From positions 1,240,629 through 1,304,628 of the forward strand of contig SSNU01000247.1 of the NCBI GenBank assembly GCA_012064415.1: a stretch of DNA of 64,000 nucleotides, in the 5' to 3' direction. Made by a program: the position numbers and the translations under genes. The stretch is from Gyrodactylus bullatarudis. Its lineage: Eukaryota > Platyhelminthes > Monogenea > Gyrodactylidea > Gyrodactylidae. Shown here one piece after another: positions 46,418-60,100 of this stretch (the stretch's first letter is position 1; every line of letters begins with the position of its first letter). The notes below the pieces were generated by a model. That model made no database searches. It had not been told where the DNA came from and saw nothing but the letters and a program-made list of their open reading frames with translations.

Positions 46418-47153
46418 TTAGTTATATTCATAGTCATCGTCAGATTGACTGAAATGACCATAACCCCGACGTGTAGCAGCATAAACGATGCAGGCTCCAA
46501 AGAGAAGAATAAACACACCCAAGGAACTGGCCATTTTGCCGCCAACATCTCTGGAGAACAAGATTATCATTCGAATTTAATGACGTACAAATCTTTCTTT
46601 TCATTTGTAAGACATATTCCACTAATGACAGCGATCAGGGCACCGATGAATACTATGATCCCAAAGTACTTGTGAACAACCAGACCCTTGGCTCTCATCG
46701 ACTCTGAAGCGTAAGGTAGCATGAATATGGCAAAGCTATAGAACCATTGGAGGAAATAGGCAATGACAACTGCAATGCCGATCCAGGCATGAAGATTGTC
46801 GAGATGGTTTTTGTGTAATTTGAAAATGGCCACTAATGCCACAATAGTGAAGGTCATGTTTATCAGGTGCAAGACAGCATGTATTACTTTAACGAGAAAA
46901 TGTGGTAAACTCCGAAGGCATTGATAAATGATTATAGCTATTGTAAAAGAGTTTAAGAGATTTAATTACCATTTCCATAGAGGTAAATCATGCCAAGGAC
47001 CATAAAGAAGGGATGAAAATTGAAGAGGGTGTTGTTATCGTTCCAGTTCATTCCGCCCCAATAATTAAAGGTGACCACGAAGAGGAGAGCGATCAGGGTT
47101 ATCCCAAAGGCTTGGGCCAAAATCAAAGTTTTCGGGTATTTGTAAAAATTCAT
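46418..47153 (-). CDS. Cytochrome b561 family, copy C
   Basis: Exons 47153-46970, 46937-46589 and 46550-46418 give 221 residues; introns are 32 and 38 bp. The exon layout matches copies A and B exactly. Haem-ligand segments FHPFFM, HAVLH, HAWIG and VVHKYFG are present. The sequence is clearly divergent from A and B (for example MNFYKYPKTLILAQAFG at the start), so it is an older duplicate. Expected to be a six-helix ascorbate-dependent electron-transfer protein. The C-terminus is acidic and Tyr-containing, ending SDDDYEYN. Confidence 0.88.
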
Positions 47154-47915
47154 GTTTCACAAATTTACGAATTGAACTGGTCTCGTTTACGTGGTGTATT
47201 TCTACTCAGCGTTCTTTTTTGCTCTCTCACTTTCTGGTTCTTCCAATTGAACTGCATGTATACTAAAGTAAATGCACACACGCACGAGAAAATGTTTTAT
47301 CTTCTCTTACTCTCTCTGATTTCATCATAACTGTTCATTAAGGGTTTGAAAAAATGGCTGAACACTCGAAGGATAGAGAAAAGTTATTGATTCTATAGAT
47401 TTCTCTTATTCTTTGCATGAAATTAGACTTTTACACAAAAATTTGTGTATTTTTTATAATTTCCGGCTAAAAGTTTATCATTATTTCATTCTTGTATCAT
47501 TTATCTAATACATCTTGATACGGAGAAGTCAAACACCTTGACTCAGAAATAGGACTCAGCGTGTATATCGTGAGCCACCATTTATATATTACTTAAGCAT
47601 CTAGAAAGAGATAGTTGTAGATAAACTCGAATGTCCAGGTATTACAAGAATTATACCAAACGATAACCAGAAAATAGATGTATCACTCAAAGCCCGAAGA
47701 ATAGGAATATTCAAAGCTCCTATTGGTCAACCCCTGACTAGACCTAAATTATCTAAATAAATATATCGATATTCAGTGATTTGTACGAATTCCTACTTTC
47801 ACACGATTCCCTGTAACATTTTCTCATAATAATACGTTAAATTTAAAATTGGCATTCAATTTATTCATTGGTGTGAATGGGAAAATTTATTTATCTAGTT
47901 TTAAAAAGGAGATGA
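47154..47915. other. Intergenic within the b561 array
   Basis: It contains the upstream region of copy C and the end region of copy D. No gene recognised. Confidence 0.5.
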
Positions 47916-48676
47916 TTAATTCTGGCTAGAGCCTATCATGATCTTCTTAACGAGTAGGAAGACAACCATGCCAACGAACAAGATGATAAAAACACCCAAG
48001 AAATTCCCCATTGAAATGGCCTTTTGACTATAAAAGAGGGATGAAAATCAAATAATGAGCCAATTTACGTAGTAGCCGAGCTGTTCATAACTGTGATCCC
48101 AGTCAGGACAGTGACCAGGGAGCAGAGAAATATGAAAAGACCCAGGTATTTATGCAGAAACATTGTCTTTTCCTTCAGGGATTCCGGGGCACAGGGCAGA
48201 AAGTTTAGGGCTATCGATAAGAGACTCTGGAAGCATAATTAAGCGAATGAAATTACCTGAATGGAATAGACAATGATGACACTTATCCCTATCCAACTGT
48301 GAATTGTCTTAAAGTGTTCAATACCAAAGTCCTGATGGAATTTGACTGTAGCAGCTAGGCCAACTATTAAAAAGATCAAATTCAACATGTGAATTGCAGC
48401 ATGAATAACCTTCTTAATGGTACTCTCCAAAGGGATTGGGGTAATATAGACAATCATGGCAGTACCGAGGCCATAGATCATAGAGAGGACCATGAAGAAA
48501 GAGTGGAAGGAGAAAACTCCCTGAGTTGTCCATGTGAAATTGCCCCAGTAGTGCTTTGAGAGATAGCCAACTAGGGATAAGATGATCAGACCGAAAACCT
48601 AAATAATAATTTTGTACATCATAGGCGAATATCTGACCTGGGTTAGGATTATGATGATGAGCTCCCCTTTGATCAT
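47916..48676 (-). CDS. Cytochrome b561 family, copy D (divergent)
   Basis: Four exons, 48676-48638, 48598-48257, 48226-48069 and 48027-47916, give 216 residues; introns are 39, 30 and 41 bp. The His segments are FHSFFM, HAAIH, HSWIG and LHKYLG, so all four haem-ligand positions are kept. However, HP is HS in helix 2, and the N-terminal helix starts abruptly (MIKGELIIIILTQ). The intron positions differ from copies A-C and partly match copy E, which suggests a separate, older lineage. Same predicted function; the substrate is unknown. Confidence 0.85.
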
Positions 48677-51600
48677 TTGGAAATAAAAGAGATGAAAGAA
48701 ACAAGTTGTTTAAATATTCAATTGCATGATGATCAGAGTTTGACAAGCTTTGGTTGCTCTTTGATCGAAATTAAAACTTGCTATTTTTAAGATTTTTCAA
48801 CAGTAGAATTAAAAAAAATAAAAAATTGTAACTACAATGTAAAATTAACCTACTAGAAATATTTACTAATAATACAGTGGTTGTACATATTAGGGTGATA
48901 CAATATTTTTAGATTTGCGAATTCATGCGTTCATTAGATAGAAAGAAAAAATTCCTATTGAACCTTATGTTTTTGAAATTTTAATTAGATGAGCATAATT
49001 TCAATTGAAGATGTCAAATTCTCAATGAATTTTACTACGAGAAATGATAAATTTTGAATTATAGAACATGCTCTAATCTTTTTGAATCAGATTTTCACGT
49101 TAAATTAATATTAAATATATTCTGAATAAACCCTGAAAAAATCCAGTCAATTAGGGAAAAAATTAACGATTTTAGGGGAAATATCACAGCAATTTTTAAA
49201 TTTTAGTTTTCGAATAAGGCAATTACGAAGAATAAAGAATCTATTTAAAAAATGTCGCTGAATGGATCCAACCGTAACGATAGTACAAAGGAAACTCTCA
49301 GAGCATTTAGAAAGAATCCAAGCATACTTCTTTGGTAGACATGTACGCGTGTTTCTCAGATAAGATGATTTACAATTTTCAAAAATCTAAAGTCAATAGA
49401 GGTCAACAGAGGTTGAAACTAACTGCAAAAAGAAAAAGCTCCAGAGAAATTTACAGTTTTATTCTAATTTTAAAAATACTAGAGCAAGTAAAGAGGAAAA
49501 ATTAAGGTTCTGCTCAATGATTTTTCTCACAAATTGGTGAAAGTAAAAACGATTTTCATTCCAAATGAACTGATCGTAATTTCATCTTCAACTTGAAGAG
49601 ATTGATAAGACACAGATTAAAATAAAAGAAATAGGTTAACATTCTCAACTAAAGATGCATTACCAGCTTTTCTCTAATAAGAATATCAAAATACGAAACA
49701 AAAAAGGGGTTTTATAACCGGTACCAATTGCCATATCGGAATATTTTTCATCTTATTACAGAGACATGAAAAGATATTTTGGAGTGAGATTTGGTGTCAA
49801 TTTCACCATATCGACAGGTGATTTTAGCTCATTTTTTGGTAAATATGGAAAATTTTGTTCAATTCTACCGTCTACTAATAATCTATTTACGAATTCTTCT
49901 AGAGAATTGTCTAGATTCATCAGAAACTATTTTCACTGATATCCAATTGATCTTTCTCAAGTTTTTTTGAATAAAATCAGTTTTTGTTTTCAGTCCCATT
50001 ACTTATCGCACAACCTGATAATTTTATTCTCTAATCATGTAAAATTTTCGAAAGAATATTTCGACTATTAACAAAAATTTCTTGGAAGTCACCAGTCATA
50101 GCTTAGACTCTGAACCTCAGAGTCGTCGAACGTGCTTTATCTTTTAGCGACGGTGTTCTCATCAGACTGAAGGAAAAGATTAATGAATCTTTTTGTGTCC
50201 CAACAATGAAAAGTGTAGAGCTATTCTGTTCACTCTTTTTGATCTTGACCATGAAACAATTTTTGAAAACAAATTTTATCGAATTATTTTTGTTTTCATT
50301 ATTTTAGACAGAAATATCTCTCTCGTTACGAGAATTATTGATTTCTCTTGAGCATTTTTGTCAATTCTACAAATTTTATAATATTTCTAGATGTAATTGT
50401 AAAGCCGTTTTCTTCGACCTTGACTAGACTATATCTTTTTCATTGTCTATGATTGAAATAATATAATACTTGAAGGGTTTAATTTTCGAAAATGATTCGC
50501 AAGCTGAATTATTATAATTCTCCACAAACATATTACCAATACAAAATACAATTACATGTTAAATTGACTAGGTTTAACAGCAATTGACAGAAAACTTGGA
50601 ATAGATACTTTTCCAAAATTTGTACTGAATGTTTAGCCAGCTGCGGAATCGATAAAATCAATATCCGTCATTTAGAATGCCAGGTGAAAGTCAAATCCAG
50701 TCTCAAAATGACTCAAACCTCATCCTTGCATATTTTGAGAATATTTGAGAAAGTATACATTCAAAAGATTCTCATAAACAATAAAGATTCAAAGTTTAAT
50801 TCAAAATAGATTGATAAGTTATCTGATAAACTCAAGACTCTTGAGTCAAGAGTGACAATCAATAAAATGCAGTGACAATGCAGTACAAATTATTTCACAA
50901 AGACAGAGAAATTTAAATAATCATGGTAAAGATAATTTGGATTATAAAAATGTATTCAAAATTATCAAGTATTTTTATTCTAATTTGTATTTTCTTTTAT
51001 AAATTATACGCGTGTCTACTTTGAAGTAGCTTTCAAAAATATGAGAAGAGCAGTTTATCATGATTGTCATCTTCGTCTATCATTGATAGAGAAAATTGGG
51101 GAACTGAATTACTGGTCAACAAATATGGTTGGAAACTCAGCTGATAGTTGTGAACTGATCTTTTTAATATGATTTATTATGTGACAACAAATAATAGTGC
51201 AAATATTTACTCTTTTCAAATACAAATAATAACTTATACTATAATTATGGTATAATGGTATAGTATTGTAATGTTCTTACAGTGGATATTTTGATTTGGT
51301 TCCATGTTTCTGTGGGAACTTATTAACCAAGTTATTTGGATGAGATGTAGCTCTCTATCATAAAACGATAGCTCAAGATAAGAGAAAGCCTAAATTTTCT
51401 TCGAAAACTACTAGGTATTTTTTCCCATGATACAGATGTGCAAAACATTGAATATGAATACATATTTATGAAAAAAACTTTTTCAATGAATTTTTACACG
51501 AGAAAAAACAAACTTGATATTTCTGAAATGTTTTTGCAACATTTCAAATGAAAATAGGGTTTATATTAAAAATTTTCATATGTAGAGAGAACTTTGTAGG

Positions 51601-53418
51601 AAATATAATCTCAGAATAAATAAATAGTATTTTTATTTTCGAAAATTTATTTTACTTAGTTAAAGCATAGAAAATAAAATTACCTTCTATTTATAGATAT
51701 GAGGGTAAAAGCCAATTTAATTAATAAATGATTGAATTGTTGAACCTAATTTAAATAGATAAAAATTGCTTCGAATGAGCTTGTTGATAAAACAGGGACG
51801 TTTGACTTAAAATTTTACAGAAAATGACTTCTATCAATGTAGCTGATTCCGCTATGTCAGAAGCAAGCAAATCGGAGCAAAAGGTTACCAAGTTAGACCG
51901 CAAGTTGTTACGAGAAATCATGGCTTATAAATAGCGCTGTTCAAGCGTTGACTTGTATGACGAACCGAAGATACACCCACAACACTTTCAATTTCCTTCC
52001 ATGACAGGATATACTTGGCATATATTTCTGTTTTATCGAATTTAATGCGTTTCTAGCAATACAGATATTATTTTGTTCGAAAAAAATGTACAAACTTTGA
52101 TGAATGCAAAATAATCTGATAGAAGAAATGTCCAAAAAAAAGGGTTAAAAATACATTAGTTGAGGAAATTAACCAAATCATTAATCAAAATTAATAAAAA
52201 AAAGTCAATGTAATTCGATCTTTTCATAAAGGTACAGTGTTTTATAGCTGGTCAGAATAATAGTACAGTAAATATTCGACAAGGATAAAAATAGATGGGT
52301 AGGGGCCAGAATAGAATAGAAGATTTCCCAGTCTCAAATTCTAAGAGGAGAGATATAGCCTAGATCGATAAATGTACAAAACTCTGTCATGTCATCAATT
52401 GAAATGATGCCAGGTATCTTCTAGACATTAATTCGGATCTGAAGAGACGAACAAGAAACTTTAACCTGGTTAAAATCGGAAATAACTTGTGACCTAAAAG
52501 CCAACTAAAGTGAGCATAGGTTTTTTATTGTAGAGAAACACAGGTAATCCAGAGTTTTATCTTCTTCATAGAGGCACTGGGATTGTGAATAAGAGAGTCA
52601 TTAATGCTAAATACAGATCGTAAAAGTTCATTGAAATATTTTTTCTATTCCTCAATGATTTTTTATAGTAAAGTAACATTCGTTGAAAAATTTACAGAAC
52701 ATTCTAGAGCATTGTGGAAATTGTTTTTCATTCATTGATCAGTTCAATATTATTTCAGACATGTTGAGTAAATTTTTTTCAAGAGAAAACTAGCCAGCAG
52801 ATCCACTCGCTAGTTGGATTTTTATCTACACTTGAAAGAGTGATATTTTAATTTCTTCTTGAAAGTTAGAATTCAAATGAATTAGAGATTTGTAATAACA
52901 AAAAATGACCCAGATAACCCAGAGATAAACATGCAATAAAATTTAATTAGATTGCTATAGATTAAAGAGAGGAACACAATTTAATAAAGTCTAAAATTTG
53001 ACATTTCAATGAAGTAGAAAAATAATGAGTCTATACACGCCCAAGATGAAGTGTAGAAATGACAAAAATTGTTCAAGAAAAATCGATAATTTTCGAAACA
53101 AGAGAGACATATTTGTCTGAAATCATTTGTAACAAAGATAGTAGTAGTTCGATTTAATTTGTTTTCAAGAGGTTTCATAATCATGAAACTAATTGATCTC
53201 TGTACTACAGAGTCTGTAGTAGCTAAGAAAGGAACAACAATTGAATAATAACGTGATCAGAACAGCTCTATACTTTTCATAGGTAATGAGTCATTACTAA
53301 TGACACACAACTAATCAATCTTATCTCTCACTTTGATATCAAACAAGTCTTATACACAAATTGACAGATTTTCCTTTTGAAATTCAATAAAGACCTAAGA
53401 ACCTAAAATGTAGATAGA
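48677..53418. other. Long AT-rich intergenic region
   Basis: I see no coding exon, RNA gene or clear element in this stretch. Local short palindromes occur (for example ACTACAG/CTGTAGT near 53204-53220), but nothing beyond what AT-rich sequence commonly gives. Confidence 0.5.
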
Positions 53419-54233
53419 TACAGTACTCCCTCTTTAATAACTGTGTAAAAGTTATCCTCCTAATTTCTACCCCTCAAAAATCTCTTTCGTAAATCGTGAC
53501 TACTTGTAAGGAGACATATTTACCCAAAAATAGGCTAAAAATTAATTTTCAACTAAATTAATACCTTTCGAAAGAGATTTTTCTGCTGATCATTTCCATA
53601 CCGTGTTTAGTAGGGCTCTTTCTAATAGAATTTGCAGAAAACAAATTTAAAAATCTTCTTGAAATTGAAAATCAGAATTAAATATTGAGGAGATCTTTCT
53701 GTTCGTAATGTTATACAATGCATTCACAGGACCCCGTAAGTACCCCGAAACATTTGTATAAACATGCTTTCATCTGGAATGAAAGTAATCTTTCTTACAT
53801 TACAATTCTTTTTTTATGCATGATATCAGATCGTATACTGCCAATCTTTTCTGTGTATTGTTTTCCTGATAGGGTGGGCAATATTTTTTAGTTATTAATG
53901 ACTCATTGCACAAGTGATGTGGATAATAGCCCCACCCCATGTGAGAAAAATAGTCAGAAAGATTTTCTCAATATTTAATTCTGATTTTAATTTTCAAGAA
54001 GATTTTTAAAGTTGTTCTCTGCAAATTCTATTAGAAATAGCCTTACTAAACATGGTATGGAAATGATCAGCAGAAAAATCTCTTTCGAAAGATATTAATT
54101 TAGTTGAAAATTTTTAGCCTATTATTGGGTAAATATGTTTGCTTACAAGTAGTCACGATTTACGGAAGAGATTTTTGAGGGGTAGAAATTAGGGGGATAA
54201 CTTTTACACAGTTATTAAAGAGGGAGTACTGTA
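53419..54233. mobile_element. 811-bp foldback element, long TIRs, TA duplication
   Basis: The element 53421-54231 starts CAGTACTCCCTCTTTAATAA and ends with its inverse, TTATTAAAGAGGGAGTACTG. It is flanked by TA at 53419-53420 and 54232-54233. The inverted arms run about 285-290 bp each (to about 53710 and from about 53940) with high similarity, around a centre of about 230 bp with no open frame. The TA duplication plus CAGTACTCCCTC-type ends place it with Tc1/mariner-like (Stowaway-like) non-autonomous elements. The long arms make it a foldback. Confidence 0.88.
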
Positions 54234-55529
54234 CTATTTTTTTCTTTCTCCAAGGTATATATTCTATGACGCAGTATCTAATTGAGCTTATTTTAACCCT
54301 TTCGGTGCCAATGGACAAATAAGTCCATTTTCCATTTATTTTGAACCTTGATAACTCTACCAGTTCGATAGGTTTCTGGATCAATTAAAGTTTAAATTGA
54401 AGCCCACAATGTGAACTTGCATTACTAATGTTTTTGACCAAATAACTTGGTTTAAGGGTTAATTTGAAAAATCGACTTTCAAGTCCCAATTAAAACCCTG
54501 GTTACGAATCGTCAGTTATTTTTAGTTCATGAGTAATCGATCATAATTTGGCTCATTATTCGATCCAAAAGAAGGCAATCTTTGAAGGTGATTACATATT
54601 TTACTTGATGAAATTAATTTACTTTTCATCTTTGACACTGGCAAATAGGTTTTGAGAAATACGTTCTAAATAAAATTCAACCTTTCTTGAATGAAAAGGG
54701 TATTTTCTGAGGCTTAGATGAATAAAATGTTGTTGAGAAATTTCATTTTAGACGAAAAGACTATAGTAGAAATATTCATCAAACGAAAAGGTTAGAATGA
54801 TGAGGAAAAAGATCAGATATGGAGGTTTTTCTAAGGTACTCAATAGTAGTAATAAGTATATCGTATGGGAATTAGGATAATTATCGATTATCCCAGCGAA
54901 TGATTGAATGATTACAGGCATTCTCAGGCATAGCTAGTGGGGGAAGATGATTTCCATTACTAGATGAAAGATTCTCCTTTTTTCAACTGTAGATTTATGA
55001 AAAAGTCACGTTATTAAAGTCAACTGTTTAGTTCATATAGGGGAGGGTAATTATTATTACTTTAACTCAAAAGTTGGTATGTATGTGAAAATGTATCAGA
55101 CAGAGAGAGAGAGAGACACAGGGAGGGAGGGAGAATTGAAAGTGATGATTTTATCTCCCAACAACAACAACACAGACATAAACAAATTGACATACGAACA
55201 AAATTGAAGAGATTGAGCAACGGATGTATAGATCGATTGTTATCTTTAGCCTCTACGGTTTGGAATGCAGAGTCAATCATGAAAAAAATGCAAGAGAAAT
55301 GAAAAGATTAGATTGAAATAAACTGAATTGAGACTGATCATTGGGCCAAAATGTAGTGGTTCATAGAAAGGTTGAATGCTGCACCAAAAATTTAACTCTC
55401 AATTTCAGTACAGACCAATCGGATATAATGTCTCTATGATTAATTTCTTTTTGTAAATTATTAACTATATATATAGATCCTTAAAGTTCTGTTGAGATCA
55501 CATCATCAAAGCAACTCATTATACTATTC
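54234..55529. other. Intergenic, nothing recognised
   Basis: AT-rich, with a GAGA/GGGAGG purine-rich stretch near 55099-55135. No gene or structured element seen. Confidence 0.5.
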
Positions 55530-55690
55530 TTTTTATGGAGCTTGCTTCTTACTATTTTCATTCTAATATTTGTAATTTATTATTTTCAATGATTATATTT
55601 ATAATTTTCCTTTTTAAAGTAACATTGCTGATGAAGCTTTAAGAAATACGTATTCAGTGTTAATAAACCTCTTGTTTTTTCAATTCTTCA
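55530..55690 (+). repeat. PLE 3'-UTR fragment
   Basis: This closely matches the 3' UTR after the PLE fragment at 3.6 kb: CTTACTATT..TCATT.TAATATTTGTAATT, then AACATTGCTGAT, then AAGAAATACGTATTCAGTGTTAATAAA. Only the non-coding tail remains. Confidence 0.75.
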
Positions 55691-55867
55691 AAATTTCTCA
55701 ACTCATTATTGTTCATCTAAGCCTCGAAAAATACTTTGTTTCGCTCTCTCATTGGTATAAGCAATAATCTCAGGTCTATCATTCATCGAACATGAGATAA
55801 ATCTTAAATAAAAATTAGTAAAAGTAGATTTAATTGGAATATAACCAAACTTTTTCCGAAGCTTCTT

Positions 55868-55922
55868 CCAGACGTTTCGGTACTGTGATAGTCAAGCACC
55901 TTCTTCAGTGGATGAGACGCTT
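55868..55922 (-). ncRNA. Hammerhead-ribozyme-like motif (PLE type)
   Basis: On the minus strand the sequence shows the hammerhead core in order: a GTC at 55916-55918, CTGAAGA (fits CUGANGA) at 55902-55908, a stem of GGTGCT pairing with AGTACC, then GAAAC at 55874-55878 and a second GTC at 55871-55873. Such small ribozymes are known in the terminal repeats of Penelope-like elements. The neighbouring minus-strand sequence may be the 5' repeat of an antisense PLE copy. Stem I and III pairing is short and I could not verify the fold. Confidence 0.5.
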
Positions 55923-56093
55923 GTAACCTGAACTCTCTTAAATTTTATCCAAAAACCTTAGTATTTCTATTGGTCCAGATCTAAAAAACCATTCAATATT
56001 AAATAAACCTTGAAACCAATCGGATTGCCTGTAGAAAAAATCAAACACGAAAAAAACTGAAATTAACCATCAATAATTTATGAAAGTTTTTAT

Positions 56094-57115
56094 TTAAAAT
56101 TCAACTAAATCTTCTGATTGAATACATCCAGGATAGTATTTTTTGACATGATCAGTGTATTTAATAATCTTATTCGGGGTTAAAACATTTCTTGATTCTA
56201 AAACAATTTCTTCCAGAATTCTCATTCTATATTCGGCGATACTTGGCTCTCCGTTCTCCCTGTTCCTCTGATATCTCAATGTCTTGCATTTTTTGACTTA
56301 ACAAGTTTTTCACCTTTTCTTTGAATGAACTCCATGCTTTTTTAAATCGGGTTCAATAAGAAAGAATATGGAGCTAATTTAAGTATATTGAAAGTTCTCA
56401 ATTCGAGAATGAATCGGAGCATTGACGCAAACAATTGTAATAGGCAAGATTCCTTGATTACGGCATAAATTAATGAGTTCAGTGATCCAATTGTTAAATT
56501 GATCCGTTTTAAAGGATCATCTTCTTGATGCTAGAGTAAGAAGGGAATTATGGGTAATTGCTCCGATGCAATGAATATTGGAACCTCTACTTGATTAAGT
56601 ACATCTTTTTCTTATTTTTGAACGACCAAATTTCTTCTTAGCAAATAAATTAAAATTTTTTTTCATCTATCCATAAAACTGTGGAAGAGGCCTCACATTG
56701 AAGTATTTTTCGGCAATATTCGCTCCTCTTGGCCTTATTTTCTAACGAGTTCATAGACGCAGGAACGCTTTTAGTGATTTTCAATGAGATTATAGCGCCA
56801 TCCAACCAGTTCTTGATAGTTTGGGGAGTGACAGATACCTCGAATCTTTGAAGAATTTGTTCAACACATTCTTGAAGAGTTGTTTGAGGGAAGTTTTCAA
56901 TATAACTGATCAGATTTTTAATTATAATATTTGATTTCTTGATATTTTTGGCTTCACCTCTTACTGAGTTGAATTGGTCTACCAGATCTTATCCACTTAT
57001 AAGCAGTAGCATATGGGATTTTATTAAACTTTATGTAAGCGAACCAATCTTCTTCATTTGAATAAATTTCCAAAACCTTCGCACGGACACTATCAGGACA
57101 TTTGTTCCTAGGCAT
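56094..57115 (-). pseudogene. Degenerate DDE (IS630/Tc1-mariner-like) transposase
   Basis: The minus strand starts with an ATG at 57115 and an N-terminal DNA-binding-like helix region (MPRNKCPDSVRAKVLEIYS). Later come a WIDEK motif and a VCVNAPIHSRIEN motif (family DNAPxH, with Asp replaced by Asn), then LAPYSFLLNPI (family APYSPxLNPIE). These are landmarks of the DDE_3-type catalytic domain. The frame is broken by several stops and at least one frameshift, and the catalytic Asp is lost, so it is dead. The last 61 codons (56279-56094) remain open. I found no clear TIRs. Confidence 0.75.
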
Positions 57116-60100
57116 GGTTTGAGGTTATTAATGTCGAACAAGGTTGTGAGCTCTTTGTCTATACTAAGAATGAAAATCGTGAAGATTCATGCTCGAATTT
57201 TATTGGTTTTACCTTCTCCACCCCCACAATTTACAAAAATTAAATAAATTTTCACGAATATATTAATTATCAAAAGTCTTTCAATTTTTTTTTTGAAATT
57301 GAAACATTTATATTTATTCATACAAATGATTTGTACAAATAAGAGAACAGGGAAAGAGTGTTCAATGTGAATTTACTTAATGAATTTCTTATTTTTCCTT
57401 TTGGCGTAGTAAACTTTGCTATTGAATTTATTTTTTATCTTCTTATCAGTCATTCTGAATGAAAGTTTTGCTTTTGAATTTCACTTACTTGACTTTTGAT
57501 TTTATTTATTTTCCTACAGAATGGAAGTTGTAAAACAGGCAGTGTTAATGAATTTAATTTCTTTGTTATTGGAGTAGTTATTTATCCTTTTGATTTTCTT
57601 TTCTCTCTTGTTGGTCTTTAAAAGGTATAGTTATAGGTTATAATTCAATTCATGCCTCCTAAACTAAAGCTCTATTCTTGTTCTAATTCTAGGATCCTAG
57701 CCAATCTTTCATAATAACAAGCGTATAAGAGAGTGAGGGAGGGGAAAAAGGGATTTGAAATTTGTACGAGAAATATCGAAAGAGGTCCACTACACTTGGT
57801 TCAAGTCCTTACTTCCTCTCCAACAAACTCTAATAGTACTTGGATAGCTACTCGTAAGTGTCCATTGATCATTATTCGAATAATTATTCTTATAATGAAA
57901 GGAGGATACATCTCTCGTGAAAGGGAAAAAGAGTATTTGAAGCATACGGAGAGAAAGAGAGTATACGAGTACTTCTACTCATATTGAGAAATGTTTAAAA
58001 ACATTATTATTACGCATAATAAAAGTAATAATACATGGGGGATAAGTGAGGATAGTACACACACTTTATTTTTACAGTACAATCAATCAATAATCACTCT
58101 TATCTAATCGGTTATTTTTGAGTTAATAAATAGATAAAAATCAACTTCTCCTACCCTTCTTGCGGCTATCATCAAAACAACTTTTTCGTGTGAAATCAAA
58201 AATTTTCTTCGTTTTCATAAACGGTAGCGTAAAGATTTCAACGTATTCGGAATATGATATGTTATCGTAGAAGATGAAGTAAACCAAGAAGATACAATTG
58301 CAAATTATAAGCAAACAAAATTATATAAATAGCTTTCAGAAACCAAAACTGACAAAATAGTATGCTTAACATCATTTTAATCAGATTTCATTAAAGATTT
58401 CAAGTAGTATTAATGAATTGAAAAGTCGTAAGTTTGAATGAATATTCTTCAATCTGATCTGTGTGACACAGGAAAACTACTCTTATAATCTTCAACTAAC
58501 TTGGCCCATTTTTTCCAGCTTACATACTCTTATTATTCAACTACACTATTACTACTTGTATATTTCTTCAAAAAAGTGTATAAACTATTATTTCTAATCA
58601 ATTTTAACATTACACTGATGAACCATAGAGAAATAAAATTAATTTCTCTTGAATCTCTTACGATTTTTTATTAAAAAAATAGAGTTTTGAGGATGAATTA
58701 AAAAGAAAAGGTATTTTCGTGAACATAAGGAACTGAAAAACATGATCAAAAGGTATGAATGATCGAGTTGATAAAAAATTGTTACAAAAATAAAATTTAA
58801 ATTTAAAAGTATATTCATTCATTCATTCTTTCGATACAATACAGTTACATGGAAATAAAAATTTTATTTACTACTACGCAATAAAATGACCAGTGGAATG
58901 ACTATGTTCATGATGAATTCATTAGGAATATGTGGCAGTTTCTTTGATCAAAGATTTCTATCATGACTACAGATCGAGTAATGACCCCATTTCTTAATTG
59001 ATTTCAATCTCATTAGGCTAATTCTATAAAGAAAACTTTGATTACTCGAAAGAAGAATCATAAACTTGGGTTCAAAGTCTGGTTTTACCTAACCAACATG
59101 AACGAGAATATTTTCATCAATTAACTTGGATGTTCTGTATCAATACCATATATTCTTATCATTCAGAGACAGCAAAAGAAGAGAATTTCTTAAAGGAACA
59201 ATTTACCTGAATTATTCAAAGGGAGCTGTACTTAAAACTACACTATGGCTCGGAATTTAGGAATTCATTCATTACTACTACTCTTCTTTTGTAGTGTACT
59301 GGGAACATCTTCTTCACCCCCACTCCCTCATATGCTCTAGAATATATATTTAATAATTTGCATATCTATTAGATAGGGGAATGTCCTAGCACGCTACAAT
59401 TCTCTTGTCAAGTATCGATTTCAAATTAGGCATTAAATGTCCTCTCTTCCCCACCCCACAACATTCATCTAAGAGGGCTCTCACGTGATTCGTAGAATTA
59501 ATTAATACTATACACTGAACCTAAAAAGAAGAGCAATACAAATCATTTGAAGGCCACCGAGAAGAAAAAACACAAAAGGAGAGAGAGATCAAAATAGTCG
59601 GACTGAATTTCTATATACAAATAGCAATTATGTAGAAATGATATCTAATCTAACTTGAGAACCAGATTAGAGGCAATCAATTTTTGATGTGTAATTTGAT
59701 AAGAATAAAAAATATTTTAAATAATTTAATAATAATAATACTTGTAATAAGTGGACTTAGAGGAGGATGGGGAAAATGCCATAGGAGATCCCAAAAGTGG
59801 AATAAAAATGTATCCTTTTCCAATAAAGAATAGAATTGATATGAAATTTCTACGGTTATTATATCAGTTACATATATTGTGGTTAATCCCACCCCCGTGT
59901 CTTTCTTTCACTCAGCATATGTCAAATTTCAAGCTCTCAAATACTCGCACAATTGCTTGGTGAAACTTTTGATCAATGCCAAGAGAATTCCCGAGGGGGA
60001 CAGGAATCCTCTAGCCACCGAAAATGAAATGGAAGAAAATCCCCAAGTTTGATTAATGAATCTCAACAACTCAATATTGTGGCAATAATCAAATATGTAT

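Noticed and set aside
57780..57830. T-loop-like GGTTCAAGTCC suggesting a tRNA
   Set aside because: No matching acceptor, D or anticodon arms could be assembled around it.
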